Assembly: GCA_964030785.1 (NCBI GenBank)
Contig: OZ034979.1
Coordinates: forward strand, 13,562,583-13,626,582
From: Siderastrea siderea
Taxonomy: Eukaryota > Cnidaria > Anthozoa > Scleractinia > Rhizangiidae
Direction of reading: 5' to 3'
Length of the DNA stretch: 64,000 bases
Shown: piece by piece, positions 25,001-32,185 of the stretch
Numbering within the stretch: position 1 is the stretch's first letter
Layout of the letters: each line of letters starts with the position of its first letter
The notes under the pieces: generated by a model
The model's database searches: none
Seen by the model: only the letters and a program-made list of their open reading frames with translations
What the model was told of the DNA's origin: nothing
Program-made: the position numbers and the translations under genes

Positions 25001-28000
25001 GCAAATTTATAAGTCATAACGCCAGTTTAAAATGCCTACAGAAAGGCCTATAAAGATGATTGAAACGGGGAAACACTCTGCATTTAGAGGCACAATTTGT
25101 AATAAGGATTACACGATGCGTCGAGTATTTCTCAGTACCGTATTGCGAGCGAATGAAATTCTTTTAGTAAGCATTAGCTGCTGATGAGCGCGTCAGTAGT
25201 GAGTCACTCAGGTGAGAAGGAATATAAATCTGAAGACTTTGAATAGAAAGCAACGTAATGTTTGCAAAAATATTTCCATTCATTACACTGAAGTCGATAT
25301 CACATCAATCTTCGCACAAAACGAGACAAAAACCGAAGAAAAGTCTGTGATCTAAAAGGTAATTCGAGACGTCAGCACAAATACACCGTATGCAAATTTA
25401 GCATGATTTGCATGAATGACATTCTGTAACGCAATGAGTAGTTCTCAAAGACAGCAAATTGCCTTCTTAGCTGTGTTGAAAGGCGATGGTGTTGCTTAAA
25501 ATATATTTCTATGCTACTTCTTCAAGTATTCCTGTTTTGCTGGGAAATTAAAGTGGTAAAGATGCAAAGATCTTGGCGAGTTCATCCACGAGACCATCTG
25601 ACAATCGGCCGTGATCTCCTCCACGTGGTTCCAATGAACTTGTAATGTATTAAAGTCTTGCTTTGAGAAGAGTTCGTGCTGTTTGCCGTAATTTTAGCAT
25701 TTGGACTTGCTGTTTCTATTTCTTGAATGGAACAAAACACTGAATTGAGTGAGTTGAGCCTGTATCACCTCATCAGACACGGTTGAAATGATTGTTTACG
25801 TTTTGCCGTGTGAGTTCATGTTTATCGGGCGTCGGAAAGTTGGCGGACATTTCATTTGATTTGATGTAAATTTTCTTCGATATTTCCCTACTTCGAAAAT
25901 TCGAAGAAGCAATTTTTCGATTCGATTTTTCGCTTGCCTTGGCGAACTGTCACCGAAATTTCGTTTAACTGTCGCACCAACGCTGCAAAATATCGATCGA
26001 AAGTTTGGCGATATTTCGAAGAGAACAAAGCGAAATTCGTTCTCATTACTTTTGCACAGGACTGTAGTCGGCTTCTCGCGAGACAATTTGCTTGTAATTT
26101 ATTCCAAAATTGCCGCTTCAGTGAATCTCTCGAGACGAGACTCTCGTCTCTCGAGACGAGACTCTCGTCTCGAGAGAAATGAGACAAGACTGGGAACTTA
26201 CTTTTGAGCGGTACTGTAACACCGATGTCAATCAAACCTACTTTTTTGACAAGTTCATTCACTCTCTAGTAAATGTGTGAAACAGCTTGCCCCGCCGAGC
26301 TCAGACAGTAAAGTATTAGCCGTTCGAAGTTGGGATGGTGTGCCTCGGAAAGATCCAGATGAGCCACGTTAACCCTTTCACCACTATGTGCTGGTTTTCT
26401 GGCGAAGGGAAAAAGGGTGCATAACACTACGTGCCGGAAAACCGGTGAAAAATACATGCCTGAAAAATTGGCCCCAGAACGAGGCAGATTTGTCTAGAGG
26501 CGGGTCAAATCATTTTAATTGGGTCAGCACATATCTGGGAGTCAAAAGGGCCGCCACTTTGATGAGCTAAACGGAGAAGACGACGCACAAACTGAAAATA
26601 AAACTTTCCAAGCAGTTTTTTTTGCCATTTTGAACAACAACCACAGGCGCTGGGTATCTTCAAAGGAGAATTTTCATGTTACTTTTGCAATGTGAGAGGA
26701 AATATCTTAGTCAATTTCTGCTGAAGAACCAGCCGAAGTTTGAAGCCGATTGACGTGCATTTAGGACAAAATATTTGTTTTTCTGTACAGTTGATGCGAT
26801 GAGACGTTCACTTCACATCGTGGTAAGAGTTGACCCACATTTGTACGTCTTTTTGCCTGCATTTTGAATGAAATGAAGTTTAGTTTTTAGACACAATTGT
26901 TTTTCATGAAATTCGCTACAAAGTCTGTTAGTTTGGTGAAAATTAGTTGTCCAACATTTGCGCTAGCTTAACTTGAAAATCATCTTCTGCCACTTTGTGC
27001 ACAAAAATGCCATTTCAGAAATAGCCACTGTCGTGGGCACTTTTTGTTCAAAATAGCCGGTGGTGAAAGGGTTAAGTTAACTAATCAGGCTGCAGCTATA
27101 AAGATGGAAAAGAGCAGGACAAGCTTGCATACTGAATTACCATTTACCCACATTTTCTTAAGGTATCAGGGTACCCCAAATGACAACATTGCGTTTTCAC
27201 CGTTTGAGTGTCGGGCGTTTCACAAGGACCCTGACAAACTATATATTTTCTGAAAGCTTAATAATTGAAGATTACGAAAACGTATTTAGATAAAGAAAAA
27301 AGACAACTGTGTCGAAAATAGAGACTACGTTTTTAAAAAGTACATCGTTCACAAAATCGGTTCCGCTCCAGTCGAGAATGATTTGGAGAGAAAGACAAAC
27401 ATCGCGCCGAATTCTTCACACCTTTGTCTCAAAAACCGTGTCTCGGAATTTTTGTATCTGGCCTGGTTTATTTTCTGCACTCAGTTAAACTTTGAAGTTC
27501 GAAGAAACACCTCTTCTCTTTCTTTTACGGCTCATAACTTTTGAATGAAAGCAAAAAATTAAATTCGGAGACACGGTTTTGGTGTCAAATTATGTGGCAA
27601 CATTGTCGCCAAATTTGAGCTAAAATGGTTGAAAACTCGCTGAACGCGAACTTAAAATGTGCGCCCAATTTCTTGAAAAATTAGTTTCGAGAAAAAAGCC
27701 AAAACATGATTTGGAAACTTTTTCCGGTCTGAGGAGATTGAAACACCTAGGTGTCAGGATAATTACCTGCGGTTGACAGAGGGGAGGCTCAACTTACCGC
27801 CTTACAACAATAGCACAAACATGCCAACAAGAATGGTGTCAAATTCTGCGTGTTTTTATGTTGGAAAGCGACTTTTGTTGAGTACGAGTGCCGTTCAAAG
27901 GGTCTTCAAACGCAATAAACGGAAATTTTAAAGTTGTAATATCACGTCGGCTGTAAAATGCCGAAGGCATCATCATTTGAGCTGGGTAAGACTACCCAAG

Positions 28001-31000
28001 CTGCCGGGACCTGAAAGACGAAAGGAAAGGCGAAAGGAAAGCACATTGAAATCTGCGAAGAAGCCGCCACGTGTTCGGCTCAAGGTCTAAGAGAGAACAT
28101 CCTGCCAGAAATGCAAGCAATTGGGAAAAAATAAACTTCTTTGTTACTGGAGACAAATTCCGTACTTTCCTGGACATGCCGTCTTTTGCGCCAAGTTGAT
28201 TCTTTGATAATGTTGTGGAATTTGAATGGATGGATTGTTTTTCGCCGTTCGCATTACGAAAAGCGAGCTGGCAGTCGAACCTTATCACACTGACAAGTGA
28301 GGAGTCAGGAAGCGAGAGTAATTCCTCAACGCTTGATCGTTTCTCTCTCTCTCTCTTTCACAGATATGATCGAAGCCACTTTATAGACACACTTGAAATA
28401 AGCGGGAACTGCTACGCAATCGATCGCGTGTCAAAACATCGGGGCCCTGTTATGTCACATGCTATTTTCAGCGTTGTTGACAGATGACTGTCAACACATG
28501 ATTAGAGAAAATTAATGCCACAAATCTTTTTTCGTCCATAACTTTGCATAGAAACAATCTTTTTTTCTGAAACTTTTTGTAAAAGAGAGGTTTGAATAAT
28601 ATCTATCTGAAAATGACAGAAGTGTATTTTTCGAAAACATGGTCAATTTTGGGGTACCATGATACCTTAAACTTTCCAAATGGAATGGCATAGTCTACCA
28701 CTAAGTTGATTTTATTTCCATGAATGTATATTTTTTAAAAAGAATCCCACATTTTCAATAGCATTATTTTTTACCTTTGCCACTGTCAGATATGAGAGCT
28801 GTTGTTGCTGTTGTTGGTGGGAATGTAAGCTTTACGTCAGCATTGCACATGTTGTAGTAACAGCAATTCACAACATGATTTGGATCATCTGTTGATCTAC
28901 AATAAAATGCATCTCCATGGTCAGCAGGGGTGCAGGCCTTGTACTGCTGTTCCTCCCCAGTTGTAAATCGATCCAGATATACCATACAGGCTCCTTGTGT
29001 GACACATGTATAATTTGTTTTCTTGCAAGTGTCACATTTGCACACCAGTGTATGATTGCTTCCAACTATGCAAATGACAAAAACAATCATAATTTAGATA
29101 ACATCAGTACACTCTTTCTTATTATATATTACAATACCCACTTTTTGAGTGGAGGTTGCATGTTACTTGAGAATACCTGTCAAAATTGCCATGCTTCAGT
29201 TGCATGCCAACTGAGGTTTTGTACAAAAAAACCTTCAAAATCTTGCAATGTGTTTCTCAAAACCTATCCAAATCACTTTACATCCAAGCCACCCTTGCAG
29301 AGAATGGAAGTAAGTTTCTTTCTGGGAACCAAAACATTGTCAGAAATGCATTGTCCAGAGAAGTGTTTGTTTGGTGATTATTTTCATTCTCCAAAAACAC
29401 AACTGGATTTGGACAGTAGAATCGAGAGAATGGGTTTAATCTAGGCATTCCTTATATTTTGCTTGAGAGGGTTGAATTTGAACAGTGACTCTCAGTCCTA
29501 CGAGAGCAGCATAAAACAATGGCAAGACAGGACAGTAGAAAAGATTTGACAATGATACTGTCTACTGTGTCGGGAAAACTTGTCAATTTTAGTTGACTAG
29601 TCAGTGGCTCGGAAATACAACAATGAAGATCATTTAATTTATCATGGAAAACGTACTCTTCATCGAAAAGTGGAAAAGACCCTAAAACGTTACCACACAA
29701 ATGCCTTTGTATTAAGCTAAACAAAAAAAAAAACTGGTAAAAAAGAATTAAAAAAGTTGACACTGGCTAAAAATAGTTATGGACGTTTCGGCCACTACTG
29801 TTGCCTTCCTCAGCAAAGATAAAAATGCAAATGTTTAACGGCGTCCTACTTAGAATATGTAACCGATGTGTGATAAAAAATCACACCTCGAAGGAACTTT
29901 CTGAGTGCAACAATAGTCTCTAGAGTATTCTTAATGACTCTAAAAATTCTTAATGTTATTGTATACGTTTGGTAGCGCTATGTGTTCGTTTATAGTGTTC
30001 CTATTTCGCACGGAATGCCAAGCTTCAAGAATTAGTCTTTGTTGCCACGCCAATGACCTGTCGACGATTTCAATGCTCTCCAAATCTATTTGATGACCGT
30101 TAAGCATATGGTGTTTGGCCAACAAAGAGTTTTTATCCAATGTTGCTATGGCCTTAGCGTGTTCTTTCACACGTGTTTTTAGCGCGCGTGATGTCTGACC
30201 AACATAAACACAATCACAATCTTTACATTTGATCTTATATACGATTCCTCTGGAAGCCTCTTTCTCGATCTTGTCTTTTGGCTTTTTGAGTATGCTCGAG
30301 ATGGTGCGAATAGGTTTATGGGCGACCTTGATGTTGAAACCTCGAAGAACGTTTGCAACTCTTTCGGAAAATCCTTTGGCGTAGGGGAGGATAACAAAGC
30401 CACGATGGTCGATACCATTTATTTCTTGTTGTCTACTCAGTTGGCGGCCATTGTGAATGAAGTTAGCAGGGTAGTTGTTAGTGGTGAGGGCTTTCGCTAC
30501 TCGCTTAGTTTCCCGTGATACTTCCTCCTCCGTGGAAGGAATGTTCCTCGCGCGATCCAGAGAGTGTTTATGCTGGGGATGGTGGTGTGATTTGAAATCA
30601 AGGTAACGGTCGGTGTTGGTAGCTTTCCTGTAGACAGATACGGTGATTGAGCCATCTTCTTGTCTGGTTGTTTTGGTGTCAAGAAAGGCAATGGAACCTT
30701 CTGACTCTGTCTCGATTGTAAATTTGATGTGAGGATTGATCGAATTGAGATGTGAGTGGAATTCATCTACGTGTTCCCTTTTTACACACACGTGGCTATC
30801 ATCTACGTATCTAAACCACCATTTGGGAGGGTTAGGGGTCGATGAGAGAGCCTTTTCTTCGACATGTTCCATGACGAGATTGGCCAAGATGGCGCTGACT
30901 GTGGATCCCATCGGACAACCGAAAATTTGTTGAAAATGGTTGCCTTGGAATACAAAGAAACTGTTGTCGAGGACGAACTGTAGAAGTGTCGTGATATTTT

Positions 31001-31727
31001 GGATAGATAAGTTGGTTCTCTCCGGTAGTGATTGGTCAGAGTCCAGTCTCTCTTTAACCACTTCGATTGCTAGGTGGGTTGGGATGCAAGTAAACAGTGA
31101 CACGACGTCAAAAGATACTAGAATCTCGTCGGGATCTACTGACAAGGTGCGGATCTTTTCGACGAAAGATGCACTGTTTTTAACTGTGTATTTATTATTC
31201 TGAAGAGGTGACAAGATGTTGGCGAGGTATTTTTAGCCAGTGTCAACTTTTTAATTCTTTTTTACCAGTTTTTAACATGCCTGGCCACACACCGAACATT
31301 TTTAAGCTAAACAAAGTAAGCTTACATTCAGAGCGAAATTTTTTAGTGCAAAAATAAATCAACACGATAGCTTATTTTTTAGCGAGCGGAACAGAACAGA
31401 GGTAGAAGGTAAGAGAACGGGAAAAACTTACACACAATAAATCAAAGGTTTAGTTAACCTCAACAGATGACAACCTAAACTAGAGAAACAAGTAAGCTTC
31501 AATCTTCGCAGCACAAATAGTCTATTTAAGCCTTACAATATCCCAGACAGCAGCCATTGCGTCTAATACGCGTGCGAAACTATTGTGTCTTGGTTTTCTG
31601 CTGCATTTAAAAATCTTGCACTGCAAAAACATGAAGAAAACAAAACTGCTGGGCTCAAACGTGCCTTACCATTTCCAAGGACGATCGTAAGAGTCAGCAA
31701 AGTGAACAAAACCGAGGTTGTATCCAT
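883..31727 (-). CDS. TGFBR1-like: TGF-beta/activin receptor type I (serine/threonine kinase receptor), complete, 7 exons
   Basis: This is a single-pass membrane receptor kinase that, with a type II receptor, phosphorylates receptor SMADs. Joining 31727-31670, 29065-28775, 5969-5739, 4724-4506, 4246-3995, 1931-1579 and 1014-883 gives 1536 nt (511 residues plus stop), close to vertebrate family members of about 503-505 residues. Visible in order: signal peptide (1-19), a ten-cysteine ectodomain ending in the CCX4CN box, a transmembrane helix at about 128-151, the GS box [13 protein letters not shown] (194-206), P-loop [12 protein letters not shown] lysine 238, HRDLKSKN with Asp339, and DLG at 357. 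The loop ADNKDNG at about 271-277 matches the ALK4/5/7 (SMAD2/3) class rather than BMP receptors. All introns are GT-AG and phases agree. The SMAD branch is inferred from that loop. Confidence 0.95.
1579..1931 (-). CDS. TGFBR1-like: Receptor exon 6 (DLG activation segment and C-lobe)
   Basis: The exon encodes [13 protein letters not shown], the [13 protein letters not shown] activation loop and APE motif, and the SIEEMRKVV segment. The acceptor is TTTTGCAG before 1931 and the donor GTATGA follows 1579. The exon starts with two bases of a split Gly codon that pairs with the last base of exon 5. Confidence 0.95.
2078..3082. repeat. Composite foldback (inverted-repeat) element in receptor intron 6
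   Basis: Outer arms at about 2078-2130 and 3030-3082 are inverted copies sharing GACCCAGGGGCAGCTAG. A second inverted pair, about 2119-2190 with 2660-2725, shares GATAAGTCGTCC and GCGATACCTTCG. A further pair, about 2222-2275 with 2595-2660, shares TCTGAAACTTTCCA. Two near-perfect hairpins sit inside at 2525-2570 and 2903-2939. No transposase is present, so this is non-autonomous DNA. The layering suggests one foldback inserted in or fused to a relative with the same ends. Confidence 0.8.
2525..2570. repeat. Perfect 22-bp palindrome with 2-nt centre
   Basis: The two 22-nt arms (CATGTCACGTACTAGAGAGA at the left end) are exact reverse complements around the dinucleotide TT. The structure lies at the middle of the foldback element. 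Confidence 0.95.
3429..3532. repeat. Imperfect hairpin, MITE-like
   Basis: GAATAATGCCCTAAGTTGAA on the left is roughly mirrored by an inverted copy ending GAGGCATTATTCGC. The arms are about 35 bp with a 35-nt centre. No coding content is seen. Confidence 0.5.
3995..4246 (-). CDS. TGFBR1-like: Receptor exon 5 (L45 loop and catalytic loop)
   Basis: The exon encodes [18 protein letters not shown], which contains the L45 loop that selects SMADs, and the catalytic loop [14 protein letters not shown]. The donor GTGAGG lies inside the codons after Asn-Gly. The acceptor is TTGTCAG. Confidence 0.95.
4506..4724 (-). CDS. TGFBR1-like: Receptor exon 4 (GS domain and kinase N-lobe)
   Basis: The exon encodes the second part of the GS box ([12 protein letters not shown], also the FKBP12-binding Leu-Pro region in relatives), the glycine loop [11 protein letters not shown], and [11 protein letters not shown] up to MLRHENLLG. 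Splice phases are 1 on both sides. A 74-residue frame overlapping it is only a shadow. Confidence 0.95.
   Translation of the reverse strand, partial: EVDLDYLCWFNVPLQDKFIWWNSLVKDVTEKYTKESGEDRVLQSRYFHPEMSVHGFVKQRFIRQPCYGMKIF
4930..5720. other. Receptor intron 3 interval with repeat-like sequence
   Basis: No exon is visible. The segments near 4940-5000 (CTGTATTAAGCAGACACC and related short repeats) and 5540-5690 (a GGATCC-rich stretch ending GATCTGCCACTG) look like fragments of dispersed repeats. I could not pair ends or find a target duplication. Confidence 0.3.
5739..5969 (-). CDS. TGFBR1-like: Receptor exon 3 (transmembrane and juxtamembrane)
   Basis: The exon encodes a hydrophobic segment ([19 protein letters not shown]) followed by the basic stop-transfer stretch [10 protein letters not shown] and the acidic juxtamembrane part leading into the GS box. 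The acceptor CTCTCAG and donor GTGTGT are in phase with exons 2 and 4. Confidence 0.93.
7016..8448 (-). mobile_element. Tc1/mariner element with TA target duplication
   Basis: The ends are inverted repeats starting CAGGGTGTCCCAAAAGTT, about 27 bp long with one or two mismatches, flanked on both sides by TA. The 1433-bp interior holds a decayed transposase on the minus strand. Length, TIR and TA duplication fit the Tc1/mariner superfamily. Confidence 0.9.
7143..8202 (-). pseudogene. Tc1/mariner transposase, inactivated
   Basis: The enzyme family cuts and pastes DNA at TA sites. An N-terminal helix-turn-helix region (from MNLLSAKKL) is followed by [10 protein letters not shown] (first Asp), DRAPAH (second Asp) and [11 protein letters not shown] (Glu). 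There are 37 residues between the second Asp and the Glu, so it belongs to the DD37E-type layout rather than DD34E. The frame is broken by a TGA near 8087 and by two frameshifts (near 7775 and between 7508 and 7560), so this copy cannot be active. Confidence 0.88.
8503..9317. other. Intronic spacer with a tandem duplication
   Basis: A unit of about 120 bp is repeated at roughly 8865-8960 and 8995-9105, sharing GTGAGACCACAAA-type and AGCAGTGTT blocks. No gene or element ends are seen in the rest. Confidence 0.5.
9321..10060. mobile_element. Non-autonomous TIR element, TAA duplication, G-run arrays (family T)
   Basis: The left end TGCATCCATCAATGGTTTGC and the inverted right end are flanked by TAA at 9318-9320 and 10061-10063. 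The interior repeats short blocks of the form TCAAATYCCC next to C or G runs, including a 14-C run near 10020-10033. A 3-bp TAA duplication is characteristic of PIF/Harbinger elements, but no transposase is present, so the superfamily is inferred. Confidence 0.78.
10064..10646. other. Spacer with simple repeat and possible hAT left end
   Basis: A (TG)n/CATG simple repeat lies near 10180-10203. CAGGGGTTTCAATAGAAGCC near 10410 resembles a hAT terminus and could be the left end of the hAT-like unit downstream, but I found no matching right end. Confidence 0.3.
10651..11070. mobile_element. TTAA-flanked foldback element
   Basis: Arms of about 185 bp at each end are inverted copies, sharing AATTTCTTATGGGAGCCCG-type blocks and ends GATGGAATCCATCAGG. 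TTAA is present directly outside both ends (10647-10650, 11071-11074). TTAA targets are used by piggyBac and Kolobok elements. No coding region is seen. Confidence 0.75.
12019..12305. repeat. Foldback MITE inside the hAT-like gene
   Basis: Arms of roughly 110 bp (12019-12130 and 12189-12305) are inverted copies, sharing GGGGGTAACCACAC and TTAGCAAGG blocks, around a centre of about 60 nt. It separates zinc-finger-coding sequence from the next hAT segment. Confidence 0.85.
12409..13465. mobile_element. pogo/Tc1-like TIR element with TA duplication
   Basis: The ends are inverted repeats starting CCGTATTTACCCGCGTAT and continuing through AGGCCGCAC. TA flanks both sides (12407-12408, 13466-13467). 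The 1057-bp interior shows no transposase. The CCGTATTT terminus is shared with the MITE at 33274-33535. Confidence 0.85.
15331..17059. other. Intronic stretch with a short hAT-like N-terminal fragment
   Basis: A plus-strand frame 15597-15764 ([19 protein letters not shown], later [18 protein letters not shown]) resembles the N-terminal segment that precedes TTF-type zinc fingers in hAT-derived proteins. It is short and isolated. Sequence near 15990-16060 has repeated GGGCAAGTA blocks. The rest is AT-rich without features. Confidence 0.35.
18029..19172. mobile_element. ATCGAT-rich TIR element with 7-bp duplication
   Basis: The ends CAGGGCGTAACACATC and its inverted partner (CAGGGTGTAACGCATC) lie between copies of ATTTAAT. 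The intact host TIR has that heptamer once, so the 7-bp duplication is certain. About 130 bp next to each end is packed with ATCGAT and AATCGAT words. The central part (18240-18960) has no transposase, only a direct repeat near 18797-18890. Confidence 0.85.
19215..19465. repeat. Tandem degenerate repeats TTACCCCTGAAGAATTCC
   Basis: About seven to eight spaced copies of TTACCCCTGAAGAATTCC with variable 15-25-nt linkers occupy the interior of the family G element. Confidence 0.9.
21930..22340 (+). repeat. Diverged copy of the 26595-26920 TTAA-element interior
   Basis: The blocks AACAACAACCACA, TTTGCTGAAG and GGTAAGA, and the surrounding sequence, align in the same order with 26595-26920. The copy has lost recognisable ends. 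Confidence 0.55.
22991..23912. other. Intronic spacer, no feature seen
   Basis: AT-rich sequence with short ACACAGGTGTAA-type words near 23040-23130. No gene, TIR or exon was found. Confidence 0.5.
24544..24685. repeat. Left subterminal palindrome array
   Basis: Repeated CGAGACGAGACTCTCGTCTC units (24544-24615) are followed by GCTTGCCGTTCTCGCGAGAT repeated about three times (24620-24690). Confidence 0.9.
26125..26182. repeat. Right subterminal palindrome array
   Basis: CTCTCGAGACGAGACTCTCG units repeat twice directly inside the right terminal repeat, in mirror of the left array. Confidence 0.9.
26373..27071. mobile_element. piggyBac-like TTAA MITE
   Basis: The termini CCCTTTCACCAC and its inverted copy GTGGTGAAAGGG are flanked by TTAA on both sides (26369-26372, 27072-27075). 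The TTAACCCTTT ends resemble piggyBac termini. The interior is non-coding and has a diverged relative at 21930-22340. Confidence 0.8.
27162..28666. mobile_element. TTAA-flanked TIR element, 1.5 kb
   Basis: GGTATCAGGGTACCCC at the left end and the inverted GGGGTACCATGATACC at the right end are both bordered by TTAA (27158-27161, 28667-28670). The interior has no recognised protein and a short (CT)n run near 28339-28356. Confidence 0.8.
28775..29065 (-). CDS. TGFBR1-like: Receptor exon 2 (ligand-binding ectodomain)
   Basis: The exon encodes one three-finger activin-receptor ectodomain with ten cysteines, beginning CKCDTC and ending with the CCX4CN box (CCYYNMCN). N-glycosylation sequons are seen at NHT and NYT. 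It lies 22.8 kb upstream of exon 3, and the whole interval is repeat-filled intron. Confidence 0.93.
29785..29813 (-). ncRNA. Hammerhead-ribozyme-like core in the Penelope end
   Basis: On the minus strand the order CTGAGGA, short GGC/GCC stem, GAAAC matches the hammerhead core CUGANGA - stem II - GAAA. Penelope-like elements are known to carry such ribozymes. Stem III and the cleavage site are not clear here. Confidence 0.45.
29940..31214 (-). CDS. Penelope-like reverse transcriptase with C-terminal GIY-YIG endonuclease, 5'-truncated
   Basis: The 424-codon frame is uninterrupted. It includes [32 protein letters not shown], the catalytic RYVDD box and, at the C-terminus, [11 protein letters not shown]...[17 protein letters not shown] of a GIY-YIG endonuclease. 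The first Met is not the native start. The N-terminal third of the family protein is missing, so it cannot be autonomous. The frame is surprisingly intact for a truncated copy, which suggests recent insertion. Confidence 0.9.
   Translation of the reverse strand: MSPLQNNKYTVKNSASFVEKIRTLSVDPDEILVSFDVVSLFTCIPTHLAIEVVKERLDSDQSLPERTNLSIQNITTLLQFVLDNSFFVFQGNHFQQIFGCPMGSTVSAILANLVMEHVEEKALSSTPNPPKWWFRYVDDSHVCVKREHVDEFHSHLNSINPHIKFTIETESEGSIAFLDTKTTRQEDGSITVSVYRKATNTDRYLDFKSHHHPQHKHSLDRARNIPSTEEEVSRETKRVAKALTTNNYPANFIHNGRQLSRQQEINGIDHRGFVILPYAKGFSERVANVLRGFNIKVAHKPIRTISSILKKPKDKIEKEASRGIVYKIKCKDCDCVYVGQTSRALKTRVKEHAKAIATLDKNSLLAKHHMLNGHQIDLESIEIVDRSLAWQQRLILEAWHSVRNRNTINEHIALPNVYNNIKNF
31271..31669. 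other. Receptor intron 1 remainder, no feature seen
   Basis: AT-rich intron sequence between the Penelope copy and exon 1. Confidence 0.5.
31670..31727 (-). CDS. TGFBR1-like: Receptor exon 1 (start codon and signal peptide)
   Basis: The exon encodes [19 protein letters not shown], a typical signal peptide, then splices at ATG|GTAAGG into exon 2 in phase 1. This ATG was chosen because it gives a signal peptide of usual length directly before the cysteine-rich domain. Confidence 0.88.
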
Positions 31728-32104
31728 TTTACGGGGGAAATTCAAAGATGATAAGCGAAGTCGCCTGCCAGACGTCGCTAATTCAGACAGACAACCCACG
31801 TGACCACATGCTGCAAGAACAAAGGGAAATGACGCGGGCGTATTCAATTTACAGCCAGCTTTCGCGAGCGAGAAATCTTTATCCAAGTACATTTCATTAC
31901 GTTGTAACTTTCAAAACGGAAGAAGTTACCGTTATAAAAATATATAATGTTGACGGCTCAAGACAAATGGCACACAGCGAAAGGAAGCGAAAGTCACTTT
32001 GGAGTTTGGTTGCGGCCATCCTGGAAACCAGAATGATCAATGATCTTAGGCCCCGATCCCCTCTCTCCCTTTCCGTTTCTTCCGAAATTCACAACGTGGT
32101 AAAA
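31728..32104. promoter_or_regulatory. Divergent promoter region of the receptor and FAH genes
   Basis: The two start codons are 378 bp apart on opposite strands, so both promoters and both 5' UTRs must lie here or in unseen upstream exons. A CACGTG E-box is at 31797-31802, a GCGGCCATCCTGG stretch (YY1-like) near 32010-32025 and an AT-rich TATAAAAATATATAA run near 31935. The motifs are suggestive only. Confidence 0.6.
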
Positions 32105-32185
32105 ATGTCCTTCATCCAAATTTCTCCAGACAATCATTTTCCAATTCAAAATCTTCCGTATGGAGTATTTTCTACATCAGATGAT
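32105..32185 (+). CDS. FAH: FAH exon 1
   Basis: It encodes 27 residues, MSFIQISPDNHFPIQNLPYG then VFSTSDD, with donor GTGAGT. The open frame runs upstream for 129 codons, but this Met matches the usual FAH start. Confidence 0.92.

Larger units (their letters stand above)
24514..26216. mobile_element. Tc1-like TIR element with palindromic subterminal arrays (family X copy A)
   Basis: The ends are inverted repeats CAGTACTGCTCAAAAGTAAG (one mismatch) with TA on both sides (24512-24513, 26217-26218). Next to each end is a block of overlapping palindromes built from CTCTCGTCTCGAGAGACGAG. The interior shares its order of sequence blocks with 17060-22990 (minus the hAT) and 48845-51059. No intact transposase is found. 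Confidence 0.85.
23917..26368. mobile_element. TTAA-flanked foldback element split by a Tc1-like insertion
   Basis: Left arm 23917-24235 (GGTGGATCATCTGG, then ACTTTACTGTCTGAGCTCGG-type sequence, then ACCATAGCAACGAAACGATG) is mirrored by 24330-24513 plus 26219-26368. TTAA lies outside both ends (23913-23916, 26369-26372). The right arm is interrupted exactly at a TA by the 24514-26216 element. No coding potential is credible. Confidence 0.85.
29734..31270 (-). mobile_element. Penelope-like element 1 with exact inverted ends
   Basis: A 43-bp sequence (ACTGGTAAAAAAGAATTAAA at its start) occurs at 29734-29776 and as its exact reverse complement at 31228-31270. Between them is a 5'-truncated reverse transcriptase/GIY-YIG frame. 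Penelope-like elements are known for such inverted partial copies. It lies in receptor intron 1. Confidence 0.88.

Noticed and set aside
25796..26262. Two minus-strand frames (96 and 124 codons) in the Tc1-like element
   Set aside because: They overlap in different frames, cross the element edge and contain the palindrome array. Similarity with 49078-49338 is explained by shared repeat DNA.
31718..32104. A 129-codon upstream extension in frame with FAH exon 1
   Set aside because: FAH proteins begin at the MSFI-type Met, and the extension overlaps the first receptor exon and promoter on the other strand and has no domain.
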